A DNA stretch of 21,450 nucleotides from contig CAMFIW010000006.1 in assembly GCA_945952355.1 (NCBI GenBank), positions 1 through 21,450 of the forward strand. Direction: 5' to 3'. Below, piece by piece: positions 1 to 7,563 of the stretch. Source of the stretch: an uncultured Phenylobacterium sp. Its GTDB lineage: Bacteria; Pseudomonadota; Alphaproteobacteria; Caulobacterales; Caulobacteraceae. The translations under genes and the position numbers were made by a program. How positions within the stretch are numbered: the first letter of the stretch is position 1; every line of letters begins with the position of its first letter. The notes under the pieces were generated by a model. That model searched no databases. It was not told the origin of the DNA and worked only from the letters and a program-made list of their open reading frames with translations.

Positions 1-1
1 G

Positions 2-1168
2 TATGTGGCGGCGCTGGGCCTTGATCGGTTCGCTCGTCTGCGCGAGGCCATCGGCGAGGGGCGCGTCGGCGAGGTCGTTCGAGAGATGGGCGCGCGCCTT
101 ACCCGGCTCGAGCCGGGAGCCGAGATCTGCCGCCTCGCCCCGGACATCATCGCCCTGGCTCTGTCCGCCCCCGACTCACCGGCGGCGGAGGGCCGCGTGG
201 CGGCCCTGGTGGAAGCGCTGGAGCAGCCGCTGACCCTCGGCCCCGACACGATCGCAGTCACCTTCACCGCCGGGATCGCGCGGATGGAACCTGGCGAGAC
301 GATCGTTGGGGCCCGCATGGCGCTGGAACAGGCGCGGGCGGAGCGCCGTAAACTAGGCGTGGTCCCGGCCTCGCGCCAGAACGATCCCGCCTCGAACCTC
401 GCCTTGATGAGCGGCATGTTGTGGGCGATCCGCTCCGGCGAAGTGGAGTTGTTCTACCAGCCGCGCTTCGACCTGCGCCGCCGCCGGGTCGACGCCGTCG
501 AGGCGCTCGTGCGCTGGCGGCATCCGACGCGGGGGCTGCTGCGGCCGGACATGTTCATTCCGATGGCGGAGGCGACGGGCCACATCCGCACCCTGTCGGA
601 CTGGGTTCTGCGCCAGGCGATCGCCGATCAGGCGGCCCTGGGTCGGCTGGGCCACGAGATCGACGTGTCGATCAATATCTCCGGCCGGGTGCTGGCCGAT
701 CCTGGCTTCGCCCACATGGTGGAGCGGAACGTCGAGCGCGCGGCGGGACGCCTGTGCTTCGAGATCACGGAAGCCGCCGTCGCCGAGAATCCGAGCGCCG
801 CCCTCGCCCACCTCGAACGCTATCGCGAGGCTGGCGTCTCGATCGCCGTCGACGACTACGGCAAGGGGTCTTCGAGCCTGGGGCGCCTGAAGAGCATCGG
901 CGGTCATGAGCTCAAGCTCGACGAGAGCCTGGTCGCCGACATCGCCGAAAACCAGCGCGAGGCCCTCGTCGTCCGTTCGGCCATCGATCTGGCGCATGGT
1001 CTCGGCATGCGGGTCACCGCCGAAGGGGTCGAGACCGCAAACACCTTCCAGCTGCTTACGGCGATGGGGTGCGACGCGATCCAGGGCTACCTCATCGCCA
1101 AGCCGCAACCGCTCAACGAGCTGCTGATCTTCCTGCGGGAAGACGGCGAGACGCGCGGGTTCGGCTGA
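2..1168 (+). CDS. EAL-domain c-di-GMP phosphodiesterase with degenerate GGDEF domain (5' truncated by window)
   Basis: The reading frame is already open at the window edge, so the N-terminus is missing. Numbering from the GTG at 5, residues 1-115 match the end of a GGDEF domain, but the signature site reads RLAPDI instead of GGDEF, so it should not make c-di-GMP. Residues 135-380 are an EAL domain: EAL at 166-168, SINISG, the ITE glutamate, DDYGKG, LKLD, AEGVE (around 339-343) and QGY. These are the usual metal and substrate residues, so a working c-di-GMP hydrolase is likely. Upstream sensor or membrane domains, common in this family, would lie outside the window. The next gene is convergent, 15 bp away. 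The family is certain; activity is inferred from motif conservation. Confidence 0.93.
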   Translation, partial: YVAALGLDRFARLREAIGEGRVGEVVREMGARLTRLEPGAEICRLAPDIIALALSAPDSPAAEGRVAALVEALEQPLTLGPDTIAVTFTAGIARMEPGETIVGARMALEQARAERRKLGVVPASRQNDPASNLALMSGMLWAIRSGEVELFYQPRFDLRRRRVDAVEALVRWRHPTRGLLRPDMFIPMAEATGHIRTLSDWVLRQAIADQAALGRLGHEIDVSINISGRVLADPGFAHMVERNVERAAGRLCFEITEAAVAENPSAALAHLERYREAGVSIAVDDYGKGSSSLGRLKSIGGHELKLDESLVADIAENQREALVVRSAIDLAHGLGMRVTAEGVETANTFQLLTAMGCDAIQGYLIAKPQPLNELLIFLREDGETRGFG

Positions 1169-1183
1169 AGCGGCCGCCCGGCC

Positions 1184-2269
1184 TCAGGCGATGCCGTAGG
1201 GACGGTAGGGCCCGGCGATCAGCTGTTCGAACACCCCCATGCCCTGCTGAGGGGCCTCGCCCGGCAGGGTCAGGGTCACGCGGCTCAGCGCCTGGATGTG
1301 CCAGTTCTCGGGGCTGCCCATGTTGGTCGCGGCCAGGTCGATATCCTCGCGCTCGACTTCCAGTTCGCCCTTGTAGCCGCCGTGGCGCCACTGCGGATGG
1401 CCATAGCCGATGCCGCGCATCAGGAAGGTCAGGAACGGTTCGAAGGTGATGGCGGCCGAGCCCTGCTTCAGCGGGATCACCAGCTTGCCGCCTTGGGCGT
1501 GGCGCGTGCCCGGGATCATCTTCACATCCTCGATGGTGGCGAACTCGCTGTGCGTGCCGCCGTCGGGGCCCGCGCCGTCCTCGAGGATCACGGCGCGGGT
1601 ATTCCACGGCACGCCCTCCGGGTCGGCGTTGACGTGGAAGAAGACCGACTTGTCGGCGAAGTTCAGTGGGGTCCACTGCCAGAAGAAGCCGCCGATCGTC
1701 TGCGGCACGGGCGGCTGGGGGTCCGGCGCGCCGATCGGGCGGATGCCCCAGGAGCGGTCGCGGGTGCCGGTCGTGCCGGAGGCCAGTTCGCGGCGGACGC
1801 CGTCGACCTCGATCCAGCCGGTGCAGCGGACGTTCTGAGTCAGGCGGGTATAGTCCATGAAGGCGCGGGGGCCGTTGCGGCGCATGAACCGCGGCTCCTC
1901 GATCGGGAAGGTGCGGCCCTCGAAGACGATCTCGGCGGCGATGCCATTGGACGGCGCGACGCTGACCTTGAGCTTCTGCAGCGGCTCCAGCACCTCGATC
2001 TTCACCGGCCCGCAGGTCAGGTCCATGCGCTCCATGTGCAGGACGCGAGAGGCGTGCAGGCAGTGCTCGACCCCGTCGCGGATCACCGAGAAATGCGCGT
2101 CGGCCACGTTCAGGTGGGGATAGACCCCGAAGGCGATCGCGAAGAACTCGGTCCCGTCGGGCTGGTAGCCATTGAAGAAGTAGCGGTCGTAGAAGTTGCG
2201 GTCCGTACCGGCGTAGGCGATGGGTTCGGGTGTTTGGTGGATCGGGAAATCGTCGGCCTTGGTCAGCAT
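1184..2269 (-). CDS. CrtC/DUF7065-DUF7064-like protein of unknown function
   Basis: A 361-aa soluble protein with no signal peptide. Its ATG is preceded by a strong Shine-Dalgarno (GAGGAGGA, 6-nt spacing). The middle carries a GTRDRSWGIRP stretch, which resembles the RD(H/R)SWG motif of carotenoid 1,2-hydratase (CrtC)/AttH-like beta-barrel proteins and of the DUF7065/DUF7064 families. The protein is rich in beta-prone and aromatic segments, fitting two lipocalin-like halves. It is divergent from the P450 operon with about 190 bp between the starts, so the two may share regulation and a hydrophobic substrate. No catalytic residues can be named with confidence and the substrate is unknown. The reading frame is certain, the family moderately so, and the role is not known. 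Confidence 0.85.
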   Translation of the reverse strand: MLTKADDFPIHQTPEPIAYAGTDRNFYDRYFFNGYQPDGTEFFAIAFGVYPHLNVADAHFSVIRDGVEHCLHASRVLHMERMDLTCGPVKIEVLEPLQKLKVSVAPSNGIAAEIVFEGRTFPIEEPRFMRRNGPRAFMDYTRLTQNVRCTGWIEVDGVRRELASGTTGTRDRSWGIRPIGAPDPQPPVPQTIGGFFWQWTPLNFADKSVFFHVNADPEGVPWNTRAVILEDGAGPDGGTHSEFATIEDVKMIPGTRHAQGGKLVIPLKQGSAAITFEPFLTFLMRGIGYGHPQWRHGGYKGELEVEREDIDLAATNMGSPENWHIQALSRVTLTLPGEAPQQGMGVFEQLIAGPYRPYGIA

Positions 2270-2386
2270 GGGCGGTCCTCCTCGGGTCGACGATCTCTAG
2301 GACCGCCTCTTGTCAGTCTTGCGACCGTAACGTCCGGCGCAGTATCAAGTGATCAAAGATAACAACACAAGGGAGATGCGGTTTTG

Positions 2387-2401
2387 CTGACGTCACGTCA
2401 G
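2387..2401. promoter_or_regulatory. Perfect 15-nt dyad in the divergent promoter region, candidate operator
   Basis: CTGACGT-C-ACGTCAG is a perfect inverted repeat with 7-nt arms. It lies between the CrtC-like gene (start 2269, leftward) and the P450 start (2464). A further GGTCA half-site follows at once. The position and symmetry fit a TetR- or GntR-type operator controlling one or both transcripts. No matching regulator gene is adjacent, and I see no convincing -35/-10 pair, so the regulator is unknown. Confidence 0.45.
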
Positions 2402-2463
2402 GTCAAACCTCACCCAGCGGAAGGTTTGGCGTGGACGTCGGGATCGCGCAGGAAGGCATGAGC

Positions 2464-3744
2464 ATGAGCGAAATCCGCATCCCGCAGCCCATTGCGGACA
2501 CTCTGGTCGATCCAGTCGCCTATGCCGATGGTCGCATCCACGATACCTATGCCTGGTTGCGTTCGAACAATCCGTTCGGCAGGGCCGAGATCGAGGGGGT
2601 CGAGCCCTTCTGGGTCACCACGAAGCACGCCGACATCCTGGAGATCAGCCGTCAGAACGCGCTGTTCTCGAATGGCGAGAAGTCGCCGACCATGGTCAGC
2701 CAGGCCGTTGACGCCCGAGTGCGCGCCATGACCGGCGGCAGCCCGCACCTGCTGCGCACCCTGATCCACATGGATCAGCCCGACCACATGAAATACCGGG
2801 TCCTGACCCAGTCCTGGTTCCTGCCGCAGAACCTCCGCAGCCTGGAGGAGCGGATCCGCAAGATCGCGCGGGCGGCGGTGGACAACATGGCGGCCAAGGG
2901 CGGCGAGTGCGACTTCGTCAACGAGATCGCGCTGCACTATCCGCTGCATGTGATCATGGAGATCATGGGCGTGCCGCCGGAAGACGAGCCGCGCATGCTG
3001 ATGCTCACCCAGGAGCTGTTCGGCGCCGCCGACCCCGAGCTCGGCCGCAAGCCGGAGGAGAAGCCGGAAGAGGACCCCGCCCAGCGGATCGACATGGGCG
3101 TGCTCACCGACTTCATCAACTACTTCACCCAGTTCTCCGAAGGGAAGCGGGCCAAGCCGACCGACGACCTCGGCACCCTGATCGCCAACTCCCAGATCGA
3201 CGGCCAGCCGATCAGCCACTTCGAGGCGATGAGCTACTACATCATCGTCGCGACGGCCGGGCACGACACCACCTCGTCCTCCACCGCCGGCGCGATCTGG
3301 GGCCTGGCCCAGAACCCCGGGGAGTTGAAGAAGCTGCATGACAACCCCGCCCTGATCCCGGGGCTGGTCGATGAGTCGATCCGCTGGATCACGCCGGTGA
3401 AGACCTTCATGCGCACGGCGATGGACGACACCGAGATCGGCGGACGCAAGCTCTCCAAGGGCGACTGGATCATGCTCTGCTACGCCTCGGGCAACCGCGA
3501 CGAAGAGGTGTTCGATGCCCCCAACGCCTTCCGCGTCGACCGCTCGCCCAACAAGCACCTGGCCTTCGGCTATGGCGCCCACCTGTGCCTGGGCCAGCAC
3601 CTGGCCAAGATGGAGATGAGGATCCTCTGGGAGGAGCTGATCCCGCGGCTGAAGTCGGTGTCGTTCAACGGCGAGCCGGTGATGAGCCAGGCGGTGTTCG
3701 TCAACGGGCCCAAGCGCCTGCCGATCAAGTTCGAGATGGCCTGA
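2464..3744 (+). CDS. Cytochrome P450 monooxygenase
   Basis: A soluble bacterial class-I type P450 of 426 aa. The start chosen is the ATG at 2464, because AGGAAGG ends 7 nt upstream; ATG 2458 is too close to it and GTG 2431 has no ribosome site. The I-helix oxygen-activation motif AGHDTT is at about 265-270, the K-helix ExxR is E304-R307, and the heme loop FGYGAHLCLG is at 368-377 with C375 as the iron thiolate ligand. The overall pattern resembles CYP125/CYP108-like enzymes acting on steroids, terpenoids or alkyl aromatics, but the substrate cannot be read from sequence. No ferredoxin or reductase gene is present, so electrons must come from partners elsewhere. The APH-family kinase gene follows after 2 nt, so they are co-transcribed. 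Confidence 0.96.
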   Translation: MSEIRIPQPIADTLVDPVAYADGRIHDTYAWLRSNNPFGRAEIEGVEPFWVTTKHADILEISRQNALFSNGEKSPTMVSQAVDARVRAMTGGSPHLLRTLIHMDQPDHMKYRVLTQSWFLPQNLRSLEERIRKIARAAVDNMAAKGGECDFVNEIALHYPLHVIMEIMGVPPEDEPRMLMLTQELFGAADPELGRKPEEKPEEDPAQRIDMGVLTDFINYFTQFSEGKRAKPTDDLGTLIANSQIDGQPISHFEAMSYYIIVATAGHDTTSSSTAGAIWGLAQNPGELKKLHDNPALIPGLVDESIRWITPVKTFMRTAMDDTEIGGRKLSKGDWIMLCYASGNRDEEVFDAPNAFRVDRSPNKHLAFGYGAHLCLGQHLAKMEMRILWEELIPRLKSVSFNGEPVMSQAVFVNGPKRLPIKFEMA

Positions 3745-3746
3745 GC

Positions 3747-4772
3747 GTGACCGCATCCCTGGAGCCGCGGATCGCGGCCTACATCGCCGAGCGCATGCCG
3801 CAGGCGCGTAACGTGGCGGTCGCCGGCCTGACCCGGATCTCGGGCGGGGCGAGCCGCGAGACCTACCGCTTCGTCCTGAGCTGGACCGAGGGCGGGGAGG
3901 CGCGCGAGCGCAAGCTGATCCTGCGGCGCGACCCGCCGGCCAGCCTGATCGACACCGAGCGGCGGATCGAGTTCGAGGCCTACCGCGCCTTCCATGGCTC
4001 GGCCGTGCCCGCGCCGGAGATGCTGTGGCTGGAGGAGGGCGACGGTCCGCTCGACCACCCGTTCTTCATCGCCGCTGAGATCGCGGGCTTCCAGGCCTCG
4101 CCGGCCCTGCTCTGGGCCGATCCCTATCTCGCCACCCACGAGCAGCTGGCGGAACGGAAGTGGACGATCCTGGGCGAGATCGCCAAGGCCGATCCGGTGG
4201 CGCTGGGCCTCGACAAGGTGATGGAGCCGATCGCCGCCGAGGACTGCTGGAAGCGGGAGCTGGGCTATTGGGAGGGCGTGCTCGATTCCGACGAGGCCGA
4301 GCCCCTGCCGATCATCCGCGCGGCGATCCGCTGGCTGCGGGCCAACCCGCCGCCGCCGGCCCAGAAGGTCGGCGTGGTCCATGGCGACTACCGGACCGGC
4401 AACTTCCTGTTCGACACCGAGGGCGAGATCCACGGCGTGCTGGACTGGGAGATGTCCCACCTGGGCGATCCGCTCGAGGACCTGGGCTGGAGCCTGCAGC
4501 CGGTCTGGTCGTTCGGCCGCGAGCTGGCCGGCGGTCTCGTGCCCGACGCCCAGGCGGTGGCGATCTGGGAGAAGGCCAGCGGGCTGAAGGCCGACCCGGC
4601 CGCGCTGAAGTGGTGGACCCTGTTCAACTGCGTGAAGGGCCAGGCCATCTGGATCTCCTCGGCCCGGGCCTTCATCGACGGCGGCAACAAGGAGCCGATC
4701 ATGGTCTATCCGCCCTGGGCCCTGCAGAACGCCCAGGACCGCGCGGCGCTGAAGGTGATGGGGCGGCTATGA
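3747..4772 (+). CDS. APH-family phosphotransferase (ACAD10/11-like kinase)
   Basis: A 341-aa protein of the aminoglycoside phosphotransferase/choline kinase fold. The GTG start lies 2 nt after the P450 stop, implying translational coupling. The catalytic loop HGDYRTGN is at 212-219 (D214 catalytic base, N219 metal ligand) and the metal-binding DWE is at 233-235. An N-terminal LRRDPP stretch matches the ATP-binding lobe. In this family such proteins are usually not resistance enzymes but phosphorylate hydroxyl groups on small molecules; relatives of the ACAD10/11 kinase domain act on 4-hydroxyacyl-CoA. The P450 could therefore hydroxylate a substrate that this enzyme then phosphorylates, which is inference. 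The last base pairs overlap the next gene (ATGA). Confidence 0.93.
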   Translation: MTASLEPRIAAYIAERMPQARNVAVAGLTRISGGASRETYRFVLSWTEGGEARERKLILRRDPPASLIDTERRIEFEAYRAFHGSAVPAPEMLWLEEGDGPLDHPFFIAAEIAGFQASPALLWADPYLATHEQLAERKWTILGEIAKADPVALGLDKVMEPIAAEDCWKRELGYWEGVLDSDEAEPLPIIRAAIRWLRANPPPPAQKVGVVHGDYRTGNFLFDTEGEIHGVLDWEMSHLGDPLEDLGWSLQPVWSFGRELAGGLVPDAQAVAIWEKASGLKADPAALKWWTLFNCVKGQAIWISSARAFIDGGNKEPIMVYPPWALQNAQDRAALKVMGRL

Positions 4773-5149
4773 AACCCGATGTTCCCCACGTCCTGGGCGA
4801 GATGGCCCAGCTGCTGGTCCGCAACGCCGACCCGAGCGTCCACCCCGCCGACCGCGCCAGCGCGCTCGGCCTGACCGCCGCCCTGCTGGGCTTCGCGGCC
4901 CAGGCCTGGGACGGCGCGGCGCACAACCTGGTCCAGGAGAACAAGGCGATCCGCAAGGTGCTGGGCGAGAGCGGGGCCGACGAGGACCTGCGCCTGACCG
5001 TGCTCGCCGCCGAGAACGCCCGCCTGCGCCAGGCCCTGATCGACCTGCATCAGAAGGTCGAGGGCAAGGACCCCGCCAAGGAGGCGGAGATCTGGGCCGA
5101 GCTGGTGGCCTCGACCGAGCGCCGGACGGTGCTGGGCGCGCCGGTCTAG
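4769..5149 (+). CDS. Small conserved coiled-coil protein of the P450/kinase operon
   Basis: A 126-aa protein whose ATG overlaps the kinase stop codon (ATGA at 4769-4772), so it is translationally coupled. It has no signal peptide or membrane segment. Residues 1-60 form alanine/leucine-rich helices, and about 70-105 are a heptad-like Glu/Lys/Leu helix (AENARLRQALIDLHQKVEG) that should form a short coiled coil. I do not recognise a catalytic motif. The tight coupling suggests a subunit or partner of the kinase or P450. Its stop codon lies in a CTAG that also supplies the stop of the convergent ABM gene. The gene is well supported by frame, start and operon position; its function is unknown. Confidence 0.85.
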   Translation: MKPDVPHVLGEMAQLLVRNADPSVHPADRASALGLTAALLGFAAQAWDGAAHNLVQENKAIRKVLGESGADEDLRLTVLAAENARLRQALIDLHQKVEGKDPAKEAEIWAELVASTERRTVLGAPV

Positions 5150-5490
5150 CCGTTGGCGGCGCGGCTGTCGGCGGGCGCCTCGGCGCGGTCCGTCAGGCCG
5201 TAGTCGCGGACGACCGCCGCGATCCGCAGGCGATAGTCGCGGAAGATCCCGGCCCGGCCGGCCGCCTGGGCGGCGCGGTGCTCGGGCAGGGTGCGCCAAG
5301 CCGCCACCGCCGCCTCGTCGCGCCACAAGGACAGCGACAGGAGCTTGCCCGGCTGGGCGAGGCTCTCGAACCGCTCGATCGAGATGAAGCCATCGATCCC
5401 ATCCAGCAGGGGCCGCAGGTCGCCGGCCCGGCCGAGGTAGTCGTCGCGGCGACCGTCGGCCGGCTCGACCTCGAAGATCACCGCGATCAT
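5146..5490 (-). CDS. Antibiotic biosynthesis monooxygenase (ABM) domain protein
   Basis: A 114-aa protein with a single ferredoxin-like alpha/beta barrel of the ABM superfamily: an initial beta strand (IAVIFEVEP), the [10 protein letters not shown] strand, and the [15 protein letters not shown] strand-helix with the typical Trp, then the EHRAAQ helix and a RDYRLRI segment. Such proteins are cofactor-free monooxygenases of quinone-like substrates, heme-degrading enzymes or binding proteins. Its ATG overlaps the stop of the NIPSNAP gene (ATGA), so the two are one transcript, probably controlled by the divergent ArsR-type regulator. Its stop shares the CTAG palindrome with the convergent gene. 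Family assignment is firm; the substrate is unknown. Confidence 0.92.
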   Translation of the reverse strand: MIAVIFEVEPADGRRDDYLGRAGDLRPLLDGIDGFISIERFESLAQPGKLLSLSLWRDEAAVAAWRTLPEHRAAQAAGRAGIFRDYRLRIAAVVRDYGLTDRAEAPADSRAANG

Positions 5491-5792
5491 GCCGTGACCG
5501 GGGTCAGGAAGGTTCGCTCCTCGGAGAGGATGAACCGCTTTTCCTGCGCCATCGCGAAGTTGGCCATGCCGGCGGGGTCGGCTCGCAGCCGGGCGCGGTA
5601 GGCCTCGTAGGCGGCGAGGCTGTCGAAGCTGATCAGGGCCATGGCGATATTGTTGGTCCCTTCGTTGGGCGACCAGTAGCCGACCAGGTCGCCGCCGCAG
5701 GCCGGGATGATGGTCAGCCAGTTCCGGGCGTAGGCCTCGAACTCGGCCTTCTGGAACGGGTCGATGACGTAGCGGATGAAGCAGGTGATCAT
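5487..5792 (-). CDS. NIPSNAP family protein
   Basis: A 101-aa alpha/beta-barrel protein starting [14 protein letters not shown], with the EFEAYARNW helix, [11 protein letters not shown] and [19 protein letters not shown] stretches characteristic of bacterial NIPSNAP proteins, structurally akin to ABM domains. An in-frame TAA sits 14 codons upstream with no better start, which supports the ATG at 5792. It is the first gene of a two-gene leftward unit with the ABM protein (4-nt overlap), and is divergent from the ArsR-type gene across 125 bp. Bacterial members of this family are often linked to stress or quinone-like metabolites, but no defined reaction can be assigned here. Confidence 0.92.
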   Translation of the reverse strand: MITCFIRYVIDPFQKAEFEAYARNWLTIIPACGGDLVGYWSPNEGTNNIAMALISFDSLAAYEAYRARLRADPAGMANFAMAQEKRFILSEERTFLTPVTA

Positions 5793-5845
5793 GGGGTCGC
5801 GGACCTCGATATTGTAGGCGATCAGGTGGGTTTAACGGGCGGGAC

Positions 5846-5920
5846 GGCGGGCATGCTTCGGTCCTGGCCGAACTGTCGGGGCTGGCGTGGCGGGCATGGT
5901 TCGGCTAGCGTCGAAGCATG
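5846..5920. promoter_or_regulatory. Cluster of three CATGSTTCG elements between the NIPSNAP/ABM unit and arsR-type gene, candidate operator
   Basis: Two direct copies of GGCGGGCATG(C/G)TTCGG lie at 5846-5861 and 5889-5904 (15 of 16 identical). Their starts are 43 bp apart, about four helical turns. A third copy in inverted orientation, CGAAGCATG at 5912-5920, is the exact reverse complement of 5852-5860 and overlaps the ATG of the ArsR-type gene at 5918. The layout suits an autoregulating dimeric regulator that also controls the leftward NIPSNAP/ABM transcript. The sequence repeats are seen directly; binding is inferred. Confidence 0.5.
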
Positions 5921-6610
5921 AAGGCAGGCCCCGACATCGCCCGCATCGCCGCCCTGCTGGGCGACCCCGCGCGGGCCAACATGATGACCGCGCTCACCCA
6001 CGGCCAGGCGCTGACCGCCGGCGAACTGGCCCGCGAGGCCAATGTCACGCCGCAGACCGCCAGCACCCACCTCGCCAAGCTGACCGAAGGCGGCCTGCTG
6101 ACCCAGCGCCGCCAGGGACGCCACGCCTATTTCGCGCTGGCCGGGGAGGACGTGGCCGAACTTCTGGAAAGCCTGATGGGCCTCGCCGACCGCGCCGGCC
6201 ACAGCCGCACCCGGCCCGGACCGAAGGAGCCGGCCCTGCGCCGGGCCCGGGTCTGCTACGACCACCTGGCCGGCGAGCTGGGCGTGGGCCTGCTGGAAAG
6301 CCTGGTCGCCGCCGGCCGCATCGAGGACCGCGACGGCGCCCTCAGCCTGACCCCCGACGGGGCCGGCTTCATGCGCGGCCTCGGCATCGAGCCCGACGGC
6401 CTGGTCCGCGGCCGCCGTCCGCTGTGCAAGGCCTGCCTGGACTGGAGCGTGCGGCGCAGCCACCTGGCCGGCGGCCTCGGCAAGGCGCTGCTCGACCGCA
6501 TCTATGAGAACGGCTGGGCGCGGCGGTTGGAGGGCAGCCGCGTAGTGGCCTTCTCCGCGCCCGGCCTGGCGGCCTTCAGCCGCGCCTTCGGCCTGGCCGA
6601 GGCGGCATGA
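5918..6610 (+). CDS. ArsR-family winged-helix transcriptional regulator with C-terminal CKAC domain
   Basis: A 230-aa regulator. Residues 8-80 are an ArsR winged helix: ALLGDPARANMMTAL, the recognition helix VTPQTASTHLAKL, and the wing LLTQRRQGRHAYFAL. Unlike small ArsR metal sensors it has a 150-aa C-terminal extension containing a second winged-helix-like part (LSLTPDGAGFMRGLG) and CKACLDWSVRRSHLAG, with C170 and C173 forming a CxxC. That cysteine pair could bind a metal or sense redox or thiol-reactive compounds. It is divergent from the NIPSNAP/ABM genes and likely represses them and itself through the CATGSTTCG repeats. The following TPR-glycosyltransferase gene starts inside its stop (ATGA). 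Family certain; ligand unknown. Confidence 0.94.
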   Translation: MKAGPDIARIAALLGDPARANMMTALTHGQALTAGELAREANVTPQTASTHLAKLTEGGLLTQRRQGRHAYFALAGEDVAELLESLMGLADRAGHSRTRPGPKEPALRRARVCYDHLAGELGVGLLESLVAAGRIEDRDGALSLTPDGAGFMRGLGIEPDGLVRGRRPLCKACLDWSVRRSHLAGGLGKALLDRIYENGWARRLEGSRVVAFSAPGLAAFSRAFGLAEAA

Positions 6611-7563
6611 GCGGGGCGCAGGACGCCGCCTTCCAGGCCCTGGTCCGGCAAGGCAACCAGGCGCGGTTCGCCGGTGAAGCGGCCGCCGCCGAGACCGCCT
6701 ATCGCGCCGCCCTGAAGATGCGACCCGACAATGCGCCGGTGATGGCCAATCTGGGTCTGCTGTTGCTGTCGATCGGCCGCTATGCGGAGGGCTGGCCGCT
6801 CTACGAGGCGCGCAAGCTGATCCACCAGCCGGACATCCCGCCGCCGCCGCTGCCCGAGTGGCGGGGGGAGCCGCTGGCGGGCAAAAGCTTGCTGGTCTGG
6901 GCCGAGCAGGGCCTGGGCGACGAGATCCAGATGGCCCGGTTCATCGCCCCGCTGAAGGCGATGGGCGCCCGGGTGACGCTCGCCTGCTCGCCGCCGCTGG
7001 TGCGGCTGTTCAAGAGCCTGAAGGTCCCGGTGCTGGCGATCACCCCGCAGCTCAGGCCGCCGCGCGCCGACTTCCAGGTCTTGATGATGTCGCTGCCGGC
7101 GCGGCTCGGCCTGACGCTGGAGAGCCTGTCGGGGGCGGCCTATCTGGCGGCGCCCGCCGGTCCGCAGACTGGCGGAACCGGCTTCGTGTGGAAAGGCAAT
7201 CCGCAGCATCCCAACGACGCGGCGCGCTCCCTGCCGTCGCCCGAGGTGCTGGCGCCCCTGGCGGCGCAGACCGAGCTGATCGACCTGCAGGCGCCGACGG
7301 GCGACTTCCTCGACACCGCGCGGCGCGTCCAGGGACTGGAGCGGGTGATCACCGTGGACACGGCGATGGCGCATCTATGCGGCGCGCTCGGCCTGTCCTG
7401 CTGGGTGATGCTGCCGGCCCACTGGACCGACTGGCGCTGGATGCGCGGCCGGGGGGACAGCCCCTGGTACGGGTCGGTGCGGCTTTGGCGGCAGGACGTG
7501 GCGGGCGATTGGGAGGGGGTCGTGGCGCGGATGGGGGCGGAGTTGGCGGCGGCCATCTCCTAG
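6607..7563 (+). CDS. TPR-containing glycosyltransferase family 9-like protein
   Basis: A 318-aa cytoplasmic protein. Residues 5-65 hold one to two tetratricopeptide repeats (GNQARFAGEAAAAETAYRAA, then NAPVMANLGLLLLSIGRYAE). From about 95 it follows the heptosyltransferase-like pattern: WAEQGLGDEIQMARF, then TLACSPPLVRLFKSL, and a nucleotide-sugar-binding half ending in VITVDTAMAHLCGALGLSCWVMLP and the DWRWMRGRGDSPWY stretch. Such TPR-GT9 fusions are common in Alphaproteobacteria and may modify surface glycans or proteins such as flagellin; the acceptor is unknown. The ATG overlaps the stop of the ArsR-type gene, an unusual partner, which may be simple packing. There is no terminator, but a palindromic repeat starts right after the stop. 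Confidence 0.9.
   Translation: MSGAQDAAFQALVRQGNQARFAGEAAAAETAYRAALKMRPDNAPVMANLGLLLLSIGRYAEGWPLYEARKLIHQPDIPPPPLPEWRGEPLAGKSLLVWAEQGLGDEIQMARFIAPLKAMGARVTLACSPPLVRLFKSLKVPVLAITPQLRPPRADFQVLMMSLPARLGLTLESLSGAAYLAAPAGPQTGGTGFVWKGNPQHPNDAARSLPSPEVLAPLAAQTELIDLQAPTGDFLDTARRVQGLERVITVDTAMAHLCGALGLSCWVMLPAHWTDWRWMRGRGDSPWYGSVRLWRQDVAGDWEGVVARMGAELAAAIS

Noticed and set aside
1298..2362. 354-codon plus-strand frame
   Set aside because: Antisense to the CrtC-like gene, which has a strong Shine-Dalgarno; the plus frame has none and looks like composition-driven coding.
2410..3756. 448-codon minus-strand frame
   Set aside because: It is antisense to the cytochrome P450, whose heme and I-helix motifs are complete; low-complexity His/Arg/Leu-rich composition.
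3747..4772. Aminoglycoside resistance gene
   Set aside because: The kinase motifs fit the APH fold, but the P450 operon context and the ACAD10/11-like pattern point to metabolism rather than antibiotic resistance.
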